Numbered from the stretch's first letter, positions 50,510 through 62,838 are shown. The stretch: DNA of 64,000 nucleotides from Naegleria lovaniensis (GCF_003324165.1 NW_025407832.1:186001-250000); one strand, 5' to 3'. Numbers and translations: made by a program. The notes: generated by a model from the sequence alone, not told the origin.

Positions 50510-53500
50510 TTATTTGTTAATTTTTGGTTTGAATGTGCATTCTTCCAGCTCTTTCTCAATGGCATTATTTCTCATCATTTCTATTTTCTGATCTCTATAT
50601 TCTTTGAATGATAGTAAATTGTCAACTCTGTCTTCCAAAGTTTCACAACCATACGCATAAGGATCAAGCTTACGAGAAGTAGAATTGATGCTTGGCTTAA
50701 AGTTAAATTGATTTTCAACTGCTAGTTGCAGTGTCAGCTGGTTCTGCAGTAATTTCACTTGAGCAGCCAAATCTTCAAGATCTAAATTTGTTTCTGGGCT
50801 CTCAATAAACATTCTAAATTGGTCATAGTTGATGATTGAATCATCTCCAAATCTTTCTGCCAGTAAAGGAATTACTAGAGACAAAGGCTCTCCAAACTTG
50901 TCCAGTAGTGGTTCTATAACCTCGTGAAGCCTATGAATCTCTACTTCTGCAGACTCTTCACATTCAGATTCAATGCAAAATAAATTAAATAAGGAAAATA
51001 TTCGTTTTTCTTTCATTTCTTCAATATACTTAGTGCTACCCTTAGTGGTGTGTTTCATGGACCGAACGTTTTCTAAATATTGCTCATATTGATCTCGTAT
51101 GAACTCTCTTCTCTTTTGTATTTCTAGTCCTTGTTTGTAAAGCTGTTCACACACGTCACCTTCTCTCGGTATCTGGGTATTGTTGGTTTTAGGTTTAAAT
51201 GTTTCTTGCTCAAAGCATTTTACACGAAGCTGTTCAATTCTTTGTTTTTTTGCTTTTTCTGCTTCGAGCATTCTATTGATAAATGCTTTTTCATCTTCAG
51301 CGCTTTTAAAGGTTTTTGATTTTCGTATCTCCTTAACTTCTTGCTCATCTTTTACTTTTTTGGCCCTAATAAATGTAAATGTACATAATGTCAATAGTGC
51401 ATATACTTACATTTCTCTGACTTTTGCATTTTGAGCTTCCTTTTCCTTCGCTTCCTCAAATAACTTGTTGTGAATTGGTTGCTCATCTTTTGCCTTGCGG
51501 TGAGAGGCTATTTCTAAAGATTTTCGCCCAATATTCGGAGTAAATGTACATTCTGCAAGACTTTCTTTCATGATATTAAACTCACGTGTTCTTCTCCTCA
51601 TTGATTCTTGTCGGAGCAGCCTCAGTTCCTCAATACTACCACTGCGTGGGCGTTCGATTGAAACTGGTGTTTGCATAATAACTCCATCAGAAGAAATTGT
51701 CATGTACATGCTTGGACTGGTGATCGTTTTCGTATCAGTGGAAGGTGTTGAACCACGACTAGAGGCCACAAAATCTCCAGATTGATACTTCCGATTAACA
51801 AGTTCAATAGACCTTCTGTTGAGTTGAGGCTTTTCTCTCATTTCCTGCATCTCTTTTGCGTCTTTGAGCTCCTTTTGTGTCCTGGCCCATTCCCTCGATT
51901 TATTTTGCTTCTCAATACCGCCTTCATAGAGCCGATCAATGATCTTGTCATATCTCGAAGACGAGGAATGTGTTGCAGAGGCACTTGATGGACGTTTTTG
52001 AGTTATATCATGTGCTATTCTTGATAGTGGTTCGGAGTTGGGTGATGCTACAGCATTAATTAAGGTTGATGATGATTTCACGGAGGAGGATGAACAACGA
52101 CTTGCAGACATGGGTCTTCGTAGAGTCTTGTTGGCAGATGAGAATGATGATGGAGAATGTTCATAGACTTTTCGAGTATCTTCTGGTTGTTGTGGTGGTG
52201 TGATTGTTGTGTTCTTTCTTGAGAGACCCAAAGCTGATGAGGGCCTTTCTTGTTTTTGAGCAGGTGAAGAGGATCTTTTCTTCTTCTTTTCCTGCAGGGA
52301 AGTACTACCTCGTTTACCATCCTTTGGCAGTTCGGGAGAAGTAGAAGAAGGAGCTTCCATCATGACGGTTGTTGTTGTTGATGAAGAGCTCTCCTTCGTC
52401 TTCTTTTTCATCTTTTTTGACTTTTTCTTTTTGGGCTTTAAGGTAGGATTACAATTTTCAATCTCAACGGAGAGAGATGGTGGCTCTGGTTGTGAGTGGT
52501 GAGCTCGTGATAATGATACGAGAAGGGGAGTGAGAGGAGGTGGAGGGGGTGGAGAGGAATCTTCTGATGGCAATGCGACATTAAAATCATGGTGTGCAGA
52601 GTTGGAAGTGGGAGAGGATTCTGAACATGGTGATTCTGGTACTGAATGATTGCTAATCACTTGTTCCACAAGCTTTTGCTTTTCATTGGGATCAATGGCA
52701 ACATCGGTCAATAAGTCCTCAGCTAGAAATCGAATGGTTTCTTTTTGTTTTTCGACCAATGTTTGGAATTTTTCTCTTTCAGACTTGAGAAGATTAATTT
52801 GTTTCAACAAAATCTCAGGATCTGCCTCAGCGAACTCATCCGAAGATGAGACAAGTATTTTCCCCATCATTTCCATCTTAGTTTGTAGAATATCCGAGTA
52901 TCCTTTCGACAACGCTCCCTTAGTATCTTTCTTTTTTCTATCAACAATCACTACATGTGATTTTTGTTGGGAGGCTTCCACTTCATTTTCCATGGTTGCT
53001 ATTTCCACCAATTTTTCAAGCTTGACAAGGTCTTTGGCGTACTTTTTTCTGGTCGTTTGTAGCCGTTCGAGCTCCTTATTTTCCTTTTCCAATCTTTGCA
53101 ATTTTAGAGACGTGTTCAGATCTAAGGCATTGTTAATAGTGTCTGATGCTATTTTATCGCCGGTAGAGGTACCTCTATTTTTGAGATACTGTCTCAACAG
53201 AGCTCTTCGTGCATACTTATATTTAGCATCGAGGTTGAGTGTCAATGATTGAGGATGACTTGGATTTCCGTGTGATTTTTCTTTTGGAAGGGGAGATGGT
53301 ACTCGTTGTTGATTTACGCTCTCACCTATCCGTCGATCTGTTTGAAGGTCATCTTTAAGCTTTAATAGCTCAGATTCAATAAAACGAGTGAACTCTTTGT
53401 GTTCTAGTTGAGCCAATTCTTGAGATGGAAATGTATTAATATCTGATTGAACCACATGGCTTTGGGATGGTTCTTCAAACAATAGAGTTTCTTTGGTTGC

Positions 53501-54436
53501 ACACATTTCTGGAGAATTAATGTGTTCCTCTTGTGGCTTCAAAAAATGATCATCAGCTGTGGTTGAGGAGGCTTGAGTTTGTTGTACAGGTAAACTTTCC
53601 ATTTCTTTTTCTGGAATATATAAATCTTCTTGCATTTCATCAGTGGGCGATGTTGGGCTGTGCTCATCAGTGGGCGAATGTATAATTTCTTCCTTAATAT
53701 TGTCTACTTCACAAGACGACTTTGATTGATCGGCGAATAATTTGCGATTTTCAATAACCTCTGTTTCGTTGATAGCTTTTCGTTGAGAAGTTTTCAATTT
53801 GTCTGTCACATCGTTCTCACTTGCTTCGGATATGTTAGGTGGAAGTTTGTGGTTTAATATTGTCGATTTAATGCACACTTCATCCTCAAAACTAGTATGT
53901 TCAATATTGTTTTCTTCGATAGTGGTATCTGCTTGCTTTGGGGATGGTGGCCTCATAAAACTTTCATGATCCAATGTTGAATTTAGTGTCGAGTTTGGCG
54001 AAGTGCGATTTCGAACAATCTTTGTGATAATGCTGTTGTCAGCTAAAATATTGTCGTCAGTCGAGGTGGCCTCCTTTAGAAATAATTGCTTCGTTTCTGG
54101 ACTGGATGAAAAATCTTCAATAGTTTCTGCTGTTATTAAATTATCAGCAAAAAATTCGGCTTTTTCATTATGGTCGTTGTGATGATGATGGCGATGTTTA
54201 GAGTGATGATGATGATGGTGATGATTTGATTTTTTGGGAGAGAATCCAAAAGGAAATGAATTTTTCTTCTCGGGTGAGAACGACCTCACGTTTCCTTCCG
54301 ATACAGACCTCTCGATGACCAAAGTTTCGTCTTCCGCATTTTTCTTCTTTTTACCTAAAATTAATTATCAACAAGAAATATATTCCTCAACTCGTAACAA
54401 TGATTACTCACGCTTAATCATATTCCAAAGCCCCAT
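50510..54436 (-). CDS. Large coiled-coil protein with repeated F-x-P motifs
   Basis: Three exons, 54412-54436, 51411-54354 and 50510-51365, give 1274 residues; exon 1 codes only MGLWNMIK plus one base and was inferred from the gtgagt donor and phase. Order: a run of seven His and His-rich stretch near 40-55; an acidic Glu/Asp/Ser region; a coiled coil about 380-530; a Pro run (PPPPPPLTP) near 600; a basic Ser-rich part; then a C-terminal half with the repeated motif [CEF]-x-F-x-P-x-[IT]-[GN]: CTFTPNIGRK, ETFKPKTNN, FNFKPSINS and CTFKPKINK, between helical stretches. This F-x-P repeat style occurs in several protist basal-body and flagellar proteins, so a cytoskeletal role is possible. No enzyme domain. 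Confidence 0.75.
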
Positions 54437-54775
54437 TTTCAACCAGTAGGTAATAAAGGATGTGCAATGATGATTGTATTCGGGTGATGATAAGTTCTCT
54501 CAATAAGAACAGTAAATTTACACTTTTTTTTGGGATATCTCTATGCCTTAATTTTTTTTACTTTGGATGAAACGATTCAAATCGGCGGGATGACTCGAGT
54601 AACATCTTATTGTTTCAAAATCAAAGGTAAACGTGTTTTCAAAGCATTTATGACAACGTTGCTGTCATTGGAAAACGAAAGGTTGGACATGAGAAATTAA
54701 TGTTGTCCAACGTAAAACAACAGCGAAGATCATGAGACAAGCTTGCAATCAACCAATCAGACAGATCTCAAAAAA
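54437..54775. other. Intergenic, divergent promoter region
   Basis: About 340 bases between the divergent coiled-coil gene (minus) and the polyprenol kinase gene (plus). T-rich and A-rich tracts near 54520-54560. No gene or RNA found. Confidence 0.4.
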
Positions 54776-55858
54776 ATGTCCATGTCTAAATTGTCTTCCC
54801 CTCTTTTCGACCACATCGTACGGTGGATTTACTCCTCTCGCTCTGTTGATCAGCATCCACTTTCAACGAATCACATTACGAATGTAAAAATTTCCTCCAT
54901 GGATGATTGGATGAATAGTACTTTTGGAGCCGATCGCAGAAATATTGCTGCATTTTCAATCACCTTGTTGGGAAGTGTCCTATCGCTTGGATTATTGGAA
55001 CAAGTGGGCAAATGGACACCTGAAAAATTGCGAAGAAAATTAGTTCATATCGGAATGGGACCTATCTACGTATTGTTTTGGAATTTGTTTGCAGGAGAGG
55101 ACCTGGCAAGTCGTTTCTGGTGTGCCAGCATTCCAGGAATATTTACTTTTTATTTCATTCTCGTTGGATTGGGATTGGCAAAGAATGAACAACTTGTTAA
55201 AACATTATCACGAAGTGGAGATTGTCGTGAAATTCTTAAAGGTCCAACTTTTTATGGATTGGCTATTGTGGCGAGTACATTGGCGTTTTGGAGACGTGAT
55301 GTTGCATCGATTGTCACAATCATGATTCTATGTGGTGGTGGTAAGTTCACACGGCATGGGCAGTTTCAATTATAGTATAGAAATTCATTCGTTATTTCAT
55401 GTTGGAAAATCAAAATGTTCACATAGATGGATTTGCTGATGTCATTGGTAGAAGTTTTGGTCATTCCACTCGATTTTCCAATTCAAAATCCTTAATGGGA
55501 TCCATTGGAATGTTTTGTGGTGGATTTGCTTTTAGTTCCTTGTACTTGTACTATTTTGAAAAGAGTGGAAATTATGGAAGTGAATTCTCAACACTGTCCC
55601 ATCTACCTCATCTTGCTTTTATTAATTTGTAAGTGTATTGATCAGAAAAATTATATAAGAGTTCATACATGATGACGTTCAACATTAAGGGCGTGTACGG
55701 TTGTGGAGAGTTTAACCTATGATCGCAGCCGTAGTTCAGCAACTAACCATGGCAGCACTCATAAAGCTCAATCATCCCCATTGTGGAGTTACATCTTTGG
55801 TGAGGACAACATTGTTGTTTCTTTGACAGCTTCCTTACTTTCCAAATTAATTCTCTGA
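54776..55858 (+). CDS. Phytol/farnesol kinase-like (VTE5/FOLK family) integral membrane CTP-dependent kinase
   Basis: Three exons, 54776-55340, 55427-55628 and 55690-55858, give 311 residues. The family signature KLVHIGMG (residues 97-104) is followed by several membrane helices, and exon joining restores LCGGDGFADVIGRSFG, the CTP-binding signature of these kinases (GDGxADxxGRxxG), then SKSLMGSIGMFCGGF. Exon 3 adds ACTVVESL and DNIVVSLTASLLSKLIL, matching the usual DNLTVPLTAALLSYLLL end. In plants these enzymes phosphorylate phytol or farnesol for isoprenoid salvage. Naegleria has no plastid, so farnesol or geranylgeraniol is the likelier substrate. It probably sits in the endoplasmic reticulum. 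Confidence 0.85.
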
Positions 55859-56275
55859 ACATTATTGCAATAAATCCAAATTAATACAACCAGCGACCTT
55901 CGAAGTTAGAACACTTCTCCCAAATCAATTCCGATCAATATCTAACAAGCCCTCCAAGACACGACATTGAGAGTTGTGTGTTTGTTTAGATCTTTTAAAA
56001 ATTGAGAGAGCGTGAACAATTCTTTAGAGAAGGTTCATCATTAAAAACTTCAATCGAGAATCCGTGTTCTCGTAAATATTAATAATAATACTTATAACAA
56101 AAACACAGCACACTGCTTGTTTTAGTCGTACGTAAATTGCCAACAACCTTCGCAAGCCTACCGTTTTGCTTCATCATCTTTGCCATCAACCGACCAATAT
56201 TGAATCTTTACAAGTATCAAAACACTTGCAAGAGGGCACCCGAGCATCATCCATCACATCAACAACAACAACAAA
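55859..56275. other. Intergenic, 417 bases
   Basis: Upstream of the AGC kinase on the plus strand, with CAACAACAA repeats before the ATG. I see no gene; the kinase promoter and leader should lie here. Confidence 0.4.
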
Positions 56276-57916
56276 ATGAACAGTACAACAACCACAACCC
56301 CCACAACGCTCTCCTCTTCTTCGGGTACAAGCAGCAATAATGGAGCAAATGCCCATCAAGTAAACGCTTCTTCATCCTCTCTTTCCAGCGTAGATTCCTC
56401 ACCAGCATCATCCACTCCGAGCAGCTCCTCTCAAGCACATCCTTCTCAAGTAGAGCCAACAATGTTTCCAAGACAAATCCCGCATAACATGAGCTTTTCA
56501 GATTTGATGGCAGAGGAAATGGCTTTATCAAATCAGTCCCATGTAGATATAGAATCATTGCAAAAAACAAAAGAAAAGTTTGATTATAAGAATTTACGTC
56601 CTTCTCACTTTAAGAAGATTAGATTGTTAGGACGTGGAGATGGTACGTACTTGTTAAATATTTAATAATTAATCATCGTGCTGAATTAATAATATTCGTG
56701 TAATAATACTATTTACATGGATCCGACGTTCTCCATATTGATACCTCCTGGTGTTATCACCCATCATCATGTTGTGAACAATTTACAAACTTTCATCAAT
56801 GTCGGAATAATCACAGTTGGTAAGGTTTACCTTGTGAAACACAAGGAAACTGGTAGATACTTTGCCATGAAGGTCTTGAAAAAAGAAGAAATGATTCAAC
56901 GAAATAAGGTCAAGAGAGTGCTCACTGAACGTGAAATTCTTGCTACTACTGATCACCCCTTCATCGTCACACTTTACAGCTCTTTCCAATCAAAAGACAA
57001 GTTATACTTTATCATGGAATATTGTAGTGGAGGAGAGTTCTTTAGAATGTTACAAAAGCAGCCAGGAAAGTGCTTGCCAGAGTCATCCGTAAGATTCTAT
57101 GCAGCAGAAGTACTTTTGGCTTTGGAGTATTTGCACTTTATGGGATTTATTTATCGTGATTTAAAACCAGAAAACATTTTACTCCATCAGAGTGGACACA
57201 TTCGATTGACTGACTTTGATCTCTCGAAACAAACTGTTCAAACAGTCACTCCAAAAATTGTGAAAGGTTTTTTCTCGTCGGATAAGAAGAGTAAGCTAGA
57301 TACCAAACAAATTCAACAATTTAACAGTTTTGTCGGAACAGCTGAGTATCTCAGCCCTGAAATTATTGCTGGATGTGGACATACTTCGACAGTTGACTGG
57401 TGGACCTTTGGTATTCTGATGTATGAAATGCTTTTTGGAACAACACCATTCAAAGGATCCACTCAAAAAGATACATTTAATCACATTCTTCACAATAAGC
57501 TTGAATTTCCAAAGGATAAACCAATATCTAAGGCATGCAAGGAGTTGATTAAGAAATTGTTAGTTTCTGATCAGGACAAGAGATTGGGACATAAGAATGG
57601 TGCTGCAGACATTAAGGTACATCCATTTTTCAAGGGCATCAATTGGGCTCTAATCAGAAACGAATCACCTCCAATTGCTCCTCAAGTTACTGACCCAGAG
57701 GATACATCAAATTTCAGACCTCTTGTGGATAGCGACGAAGAGGACGAAGATGAAGGTACCGCAGAGCAAGAAGATAATTCCGAAAACAACCCATTCAAAA
57801 ATTTTGCTTACACTTCTCAAAAGAAACTTTCGTATGGAGTAGATAAGCTCGAACCTTCACAGCAAGACAGTCACAAGGATAACAAAGACGCCAAAGAGAG
57901 TGAGGTAAAACATTAA
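56276..57916 (+). CDS. AGC-family protein kinase (AGC VIII / flippase-kinase type)
   Basis: Two exons, 56276-56642 and 56817-57916, give 488 residues; a second start inside the intron is not used. After a Ser/Thr-rich start, the kinase begins at residue 118: [47 protein letters not shown] and [15 protein letters not shown] follow, with DFD in place of DFG and about 40 residues inserted before the activation segment. Both features mark plant AGC VIII kinases (phototropin, D6PK) and fungal flippase kinases. FKNFAYTS near the end looks like the AGC hydrophobic motif. An acidic stretch ([11 protein letters not shown]) precedes it. The usual substrates of this branch are lipid flippases or auxin transporters; here unknown. 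Confidence 0.88.
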
Positions 57917-57976
57917 TTTATTGAATAAACCATTTAATGAAAACGTGAAATTCTACAATTTTCGGCATGTTTACAT

Positions 57977-60771
57977 CTACATGAAGGATTGACACTTTTG
58001 GATCAAATTTTCAGTTGGCTTGTCGTTTGTGTTGGAATGGTAAAAAGTTTGGAATAAATCGAGAGCTTCTTGGTATCTTCTATCTAAAAACAAGTGAGTG
58101 GCCTTGTTGTATTCGTTCCATTGATTCTTCTTTTCTTTCTCTGATAATTCATACATCCATTCATCATTCTCAACATGAAGCTTGGCCCCAATCTTTGCAA
58201 AAAAATAGATAGCCATTAGCTGTTGTTGAATGTCCCAACACAACAGGAAAACCTACCTCATAAATATGAACTTGGTGTTGTGGAATACTGCATGCAGCGC
58301 TTGACACACTTCCAAAACTATTGATATACATGTCATCCACAAAATTCTGAGTTTCAAGGTAACGCAAATTAAACGCCTTGCTACAACCGTTCTTAACATT
58401 CTCAGAGCACACCATATTCACATTAAGATGTTTTGCCACATCCATCAAGATAGCCAAGTTATACTTTCCACTGCTTAACACACTAAATTGTTTCATCTCT
58501 TGACTTCCAACATTACCACAAAGACATTCTTGAGTGATAAGAGCAAATCTGAAGTTCATCAAATCAGCATAATGGACATTCAGCTGTTGTGACTTTTCAT
58601 TTTTCCATTTCATGTATTTGAGTCCAACCAATTTTTCATTCAACACGTGACAGAAAAGAGCTGCTTTTTCTTCATGCTTTTGTTGATCTCTTGTTGCATT
58701 AAAAGCAATAATGAGAGAATCATTTTCCAAGCTTGAAATTTGACTAGCTCCACTCACTCTACAAATACTGTTCAACTGATCATACACGTCACTAAGAATG
58801 TGTTAACTTGCTTTACGTTTTCCAACAATGTGTCATGAACCTACCTTAATAAAAGTACCATTTCATTGGGAGAAATAGAATGAACCCATTCATTCAACCC
58901 TTCTAACATCACTTGAACCAATGTCACTCTTCTCTTTTCCAGATATAATTGAAATTTGTTATCCTTAGAAAGGTACTTTTTCTTTGAGCTCGAAATTCCA
59001 TGATGAGAAAGAGAAACACCTTTTGAACTCTCTAATGAATTTCTACTGGTTCCACTGGATACCATTGAAGTTTCATCTTCAACCTTAGTGGTAGAATCTC
59101 CTTGTTGTTCCAACTCTGCCAACAAATGAGATGGAATAAAACTCTTATACAATTTCATTCGATGAATCATGTAGACAAATTGCTTTTGCAACAAGTAAAT
59201 TTCTGAAAAATTACTTTTTTGGACAGACAAACACTCTAGATCCATATGTGCCACACTTTCGAATAATTCAATTAATTGATATATACTTTTTGCAATTCGA
59301 ACTGAAAATAGCACACCAACCATGATTCCAACAGAAATAATCACAAGGGATCCCCAAATGGCAGTAACAATGGCAATGACTGTGGAGCTTATAAAGTTCC
59401 ATTGAGGAGCACTCAAGACAATGACCCAGTCGACTCTTGTCACTGTACATAATCGATACAAGGAAATGTATCGAGTGGTGTCTGAAGTAAGAAGATGAGT
59501 ATTACATGGGAGCTCTGTGAAGCTCATTCCTAAATTAGTCATAGCTGTTTTGGAAATGGAATTGATGTCTGTATCGTTGACGGTTTCAGAGGTGGCACGA
59601 AAGATTTTAGTACCTTGCAATTGTGAAAGGGTAGCATTGTTGTCGACTATTACATGAATGTTGTAAAGCATGACATGCAATTTAAAAGAATATTAACCAA
59701 TCATAAATTCATCGTTCATCACTTACCTGCAATCAAATAACCTGTTTGAGTCTCAACAATAAATCCTCGATATCCAGACAAGGGTTGAACAAGACTTTTC
59801 AATTGAATAGCAACAGAAGCTGAAGTTAAATCATGTCCAAAAAAGTAAGCAAATCGATTTCCTTTGCTATCCACACTCGTTCCATTACTGAGAGGAACAC
59901 AATTCACCAAAGACATTTTTGTGACATCCACCAAATGTGCCTCTACACGACTTGGTACATACACAACTTCACCAGGATACTTGTTACACTGTTCTTGTGC
60001 ATACTTGAAATTCAACGGTGGCATGATACGTCCAGGATTGGATTCATTGATCAAACAATAGTCATTTTGTTCAGGAGGAGGACAATAATGGATATGAGTG
60101 TTCAAACTCGATACGGTGTAAGCAGCTGCTTGAGCGAACTTGTTCAATCGACCTGCTCCAACGACATTCAGAGAGGAATCTCCGAAAAAACATGCAATGA
60201 CTACTCCTTCATGTGTTTTACTGGTTGACTTTTAGAATCCATCGAGTCGTATGACAATGTGAAACATCATTCGACTTACCTTGACACAACTCCAAATTTT
60301 TCTGTGAATTTCTGTGGTATTAGGCGCCAGTGTGAGACCATCCCCAATGATTTGTTGTTTGATTTCTTCAGAAGTTTTTGCAATATCTGATAAGGTTTCA
60401 TCCACAACATCAATGATTCGTTCGAGTTGATGATCTCGATAGGAATTTGAGAGTTGAGTGATGGTTGGAATAAAACAAGCTCCCCAAGTGATACTTAATG
60501 CCAATACACTCAATATGGTCAAACAAGAAACCAATAGTATGAGACAGAATCGAATGGAGAGAAACCAATGGGTCTTTCGATTGGAGTCAAACGTATTTTC
60601 CATTAGGTTAGCAGTCAATAGAGGAGAAGACAAGTCTTTTCGATCTCCTTCCTGCTCATTATTGGTTGATGAATGAGGAGGATGCTTCTGAGAGGGATGT
60701 ACTTGATTTCGAGTCATCTCTGTTTGTTGTTTTTCTTTTATCTCATTATCATGTACAAGGTGTTGTATCAT
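57977..60771 (-). CDS. Receptor-type protein with degenerate class III nucleotidyl cyclase domain (B)
   Basis: Five exons, 60280-60771, 59727-60228, 58845-59646, 58257-58791 and 57977-58192, give 848 residues. Same build as receptor A: span near 75-97, an extracellular domain of about 320 residues, span near 419-447, a helix (SIYQLIELFESVAHMD) and the pre-cyclase linker YKSFIPSHLLAELE, then a cyclase-fold domain. VTLVQVMLEGLNEW and ISSLENDSLIIAF replace the two metal-Asp motifs with no alignable Asp; CLCGNVGSQ keeps the GNxG turn. KYNLAILMDVA aligns with VNLAARLE, keeping the Asn but losing the Arg. It ends in the same TPR-like tail. It has one intron (58193-58256) that A lacks; the other three are at matching places. 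It is divergent to the BLUF gene at 61588. Confidence 0.75.
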
Positions 60772-61587
60772 AACCTCAATGCTGTACGATCATTTCCTAA
60801 TGTGATCAACGAAAGGGCCGTGGATATTTGTTGTAGTAGTAACGAACGAGCAGAAACGCAGTCATCATTGTTCATTGCATCTAGATGCCAACTCTTTTTG
60901 AGAATTACAACATGTTTCCGTGCATTACAACTTGACATCTCTGTTTGAAGTGAAATCGTAGAATCGGAACAATAGTACTGCAGAATAGCAATTAGTAGTG
61001 TGCGCCACATGTTAAATCAAACGGAAATCTGTATCTGTAAATCACATCATTGACATCACGTTGTATGAATTCAAATATCTTTGAAAACTGAGACTTGACA
61101 ATGAGAGATGATGCTCCACAGATCAATAGGTAGCTGTTGAATCATCATGACAGATGGGGTCTGCTATCTGTTGATGTATGAGAGAAATGAAGATATCAAG
61201 ATATTGGTGTGACTGCTGTTTTTGTTGGATTCCTTAATAATATCCAATCAAGACATCCGTTGGCCTCAAAAATCAACTCGTGCATGTAAATGACACTTCA
61301 TCATTGGCGTACCAAAATTCAATCAATTGTTGATACAATTAGATGATTCATATTTCCAACTATTATACCCAAAGCATCCGTGGTTGAAAAAACATCATTC
61401 TTCGCTCAGGAATCAACATCGGAGTTGCCTTATCAAGAAGAGCGTTATTAACCAAAGCCAAAACATTCAGCATTATGACCTTTTGGAGCCTTCAAGGATA
61501 TCTCCAAACAACAACAACCACGAACAGCTCATCATAATAATATTCCACCATAGAAAAAAACAACTTCCATTGTTGGTACCATTTATT
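60772..61587. other. Divergent promoter region between receptor B and BLUF genes
   Basis: About 815 bases separating two divergent starts. The BLUF frame is open from 61327 but has no ATG before 61588; that upstream part is Asn/His/Gln-rich and may be leader. No RNA gene, repeat or obvious TATA element is clear. If the two genes are co-regulated, this stretch would hold the shared elements. Confidence 0.45.
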
Positions 61588-62815
61588 ATGAAGAAATCTC
61601 GTGGCAGTAGCAACTCCGGTTTACGAAGTCCAGAGCCAGGGTTGGAGCAAAAAGCTTCATCCTCGAAGGCTCCCACACAAAAGCCACAACCGAATGTGAT
61701 GATGCGAATCCATTATGCATCTAGGAATACTTCAGGATACATTACGGAGCAAACGAAAGAGAGTATTCTGAGAGTAGCGGTACCCATGAATGAGAAATTC
61801 AATATCACTGGTGTTCTGATTTGCGTGAAGGATATGTTCTTTCAAATCATTGAGGGCCCTAAACAACACCTTGAAATGTTGTTTGAAAATATCATGAGAG
61901 ACCCTCGCCATTGTAATATTACTAAATTGGATTCAACATTATTTCAAGATGAGGCAGAAAGAATGTTTCCTGCTTGGTACATGAAACAATTGGATGGAAT
62001 GTCATGGTCCTCGGACGATCTCACGAGTCGAGCTGGTAAATTTAAAGTTCAGGATGCATACTGTGCTTTGAAAAACATGATCGCTACAGTGCTCGCCTCA
62101 GAGTATTTAAAACAAGCAAGCAGTTATAATATTTCCATGTCCAAAGAGGATGCATATTATGTCATGATGGTCGATTTCATGCACTATAAAAAGTTTCTGT
62201 ACCATTTACATCAAATTGAGGGAGGTTACCAATTACTTGTGAAATTTGTAGGGAACATGTTAGAGATGATCAAAAGGCATGATGGGAAACATATAATGCT
62301 CATGGAATCGTCCATATTGATTCTCTTTGAGAAAGATATCCCAGACCATGCCCTCTCAGTGGCCGTTAAACTGTTGGAGAACTTGGACTCTTTCAGAAAG
62401 AATGTGAATAGAGAAGAAATGGAAGCATTCTATTGCAACATTGGAATCACCAAAGTAAGTTCTCTTTTGACAGTGTCCCAGTGATAACATGGATAGGCCT
62501 TATTGAATTACAAGAAATTGACCTCACTCAACAACTGTATTTCTAAAGTATCGAGACTTCAGAATGCTGCAGATAGCTGTGCTTACTGTGTTGTTTTCGA
62601 TGAGTGTGTTTTTGACAGTGTTGGGCTTAATAGTGCTTGGAAGTCACAAAATTTACTTAAGAAGATTGTTACCGAAGAAGAGGAAGTAGCTTTCACCATA
62701 GGTAAGTGAGCTCATGAATTCACATTAGTTTGTATTATTATGAAATGCAGTGAACGACAAGAACATAAAAGTATCAAAAGAGGAAATGATGGAGCTATTA
62801 AATAGATTACATTAA
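61588..62815 (+). CDS. BLUF photoreceptor fused to a degenerate adenylyl cyclase domain
   Basis: Three exons, 61588-62454, 62497-62701 and 62751-62815, give 378 residues, about the size of bacterial photoactivated cyclase bPAC (350). BLUF domain 38-136: Tyr43 in IHYASRN, Asn72 in NITGVLI, Gln86 in FFQIIEG and FPAWYMK (W130, M132) cover the flavin and signalling residues, so it should sense blue light. The cyclase-like part, 188-320, keeps one metal Asp (D196 in MMVDF) but has Ser241 for the second (IMLMESSILILF), lacks the purine-pocket Lys, is about 10 residues short at the glycine-rich turn after NIGITK, and has Ser for the transition-state Asn although Arg309 remains. Naegleria is known to have active BLUF cyclases; this looks like a non-catalytic relative. 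Confidence 0.8.
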
Positions 62816-62838
62816 CTATGACATTAATGGTTTGTCGA

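Noticed and set aside
52650-53252. Plus-strand open frame of 200 codons
   Set aside because: Antisense to the coiled-coil part of the large gene at 50.5-54.4 kb; Phe/Ser-rich as expected of a reverse reading of Lys/Glu-rich codons.
62455-62496. Reading the first BLUF-gene intron as coding to restore the cyclase glycine turn
   Set aside because: Its 42 bases hold in-frame stops and have clear gtaagt/atag borders, and the flanking frames join cleanly without it.
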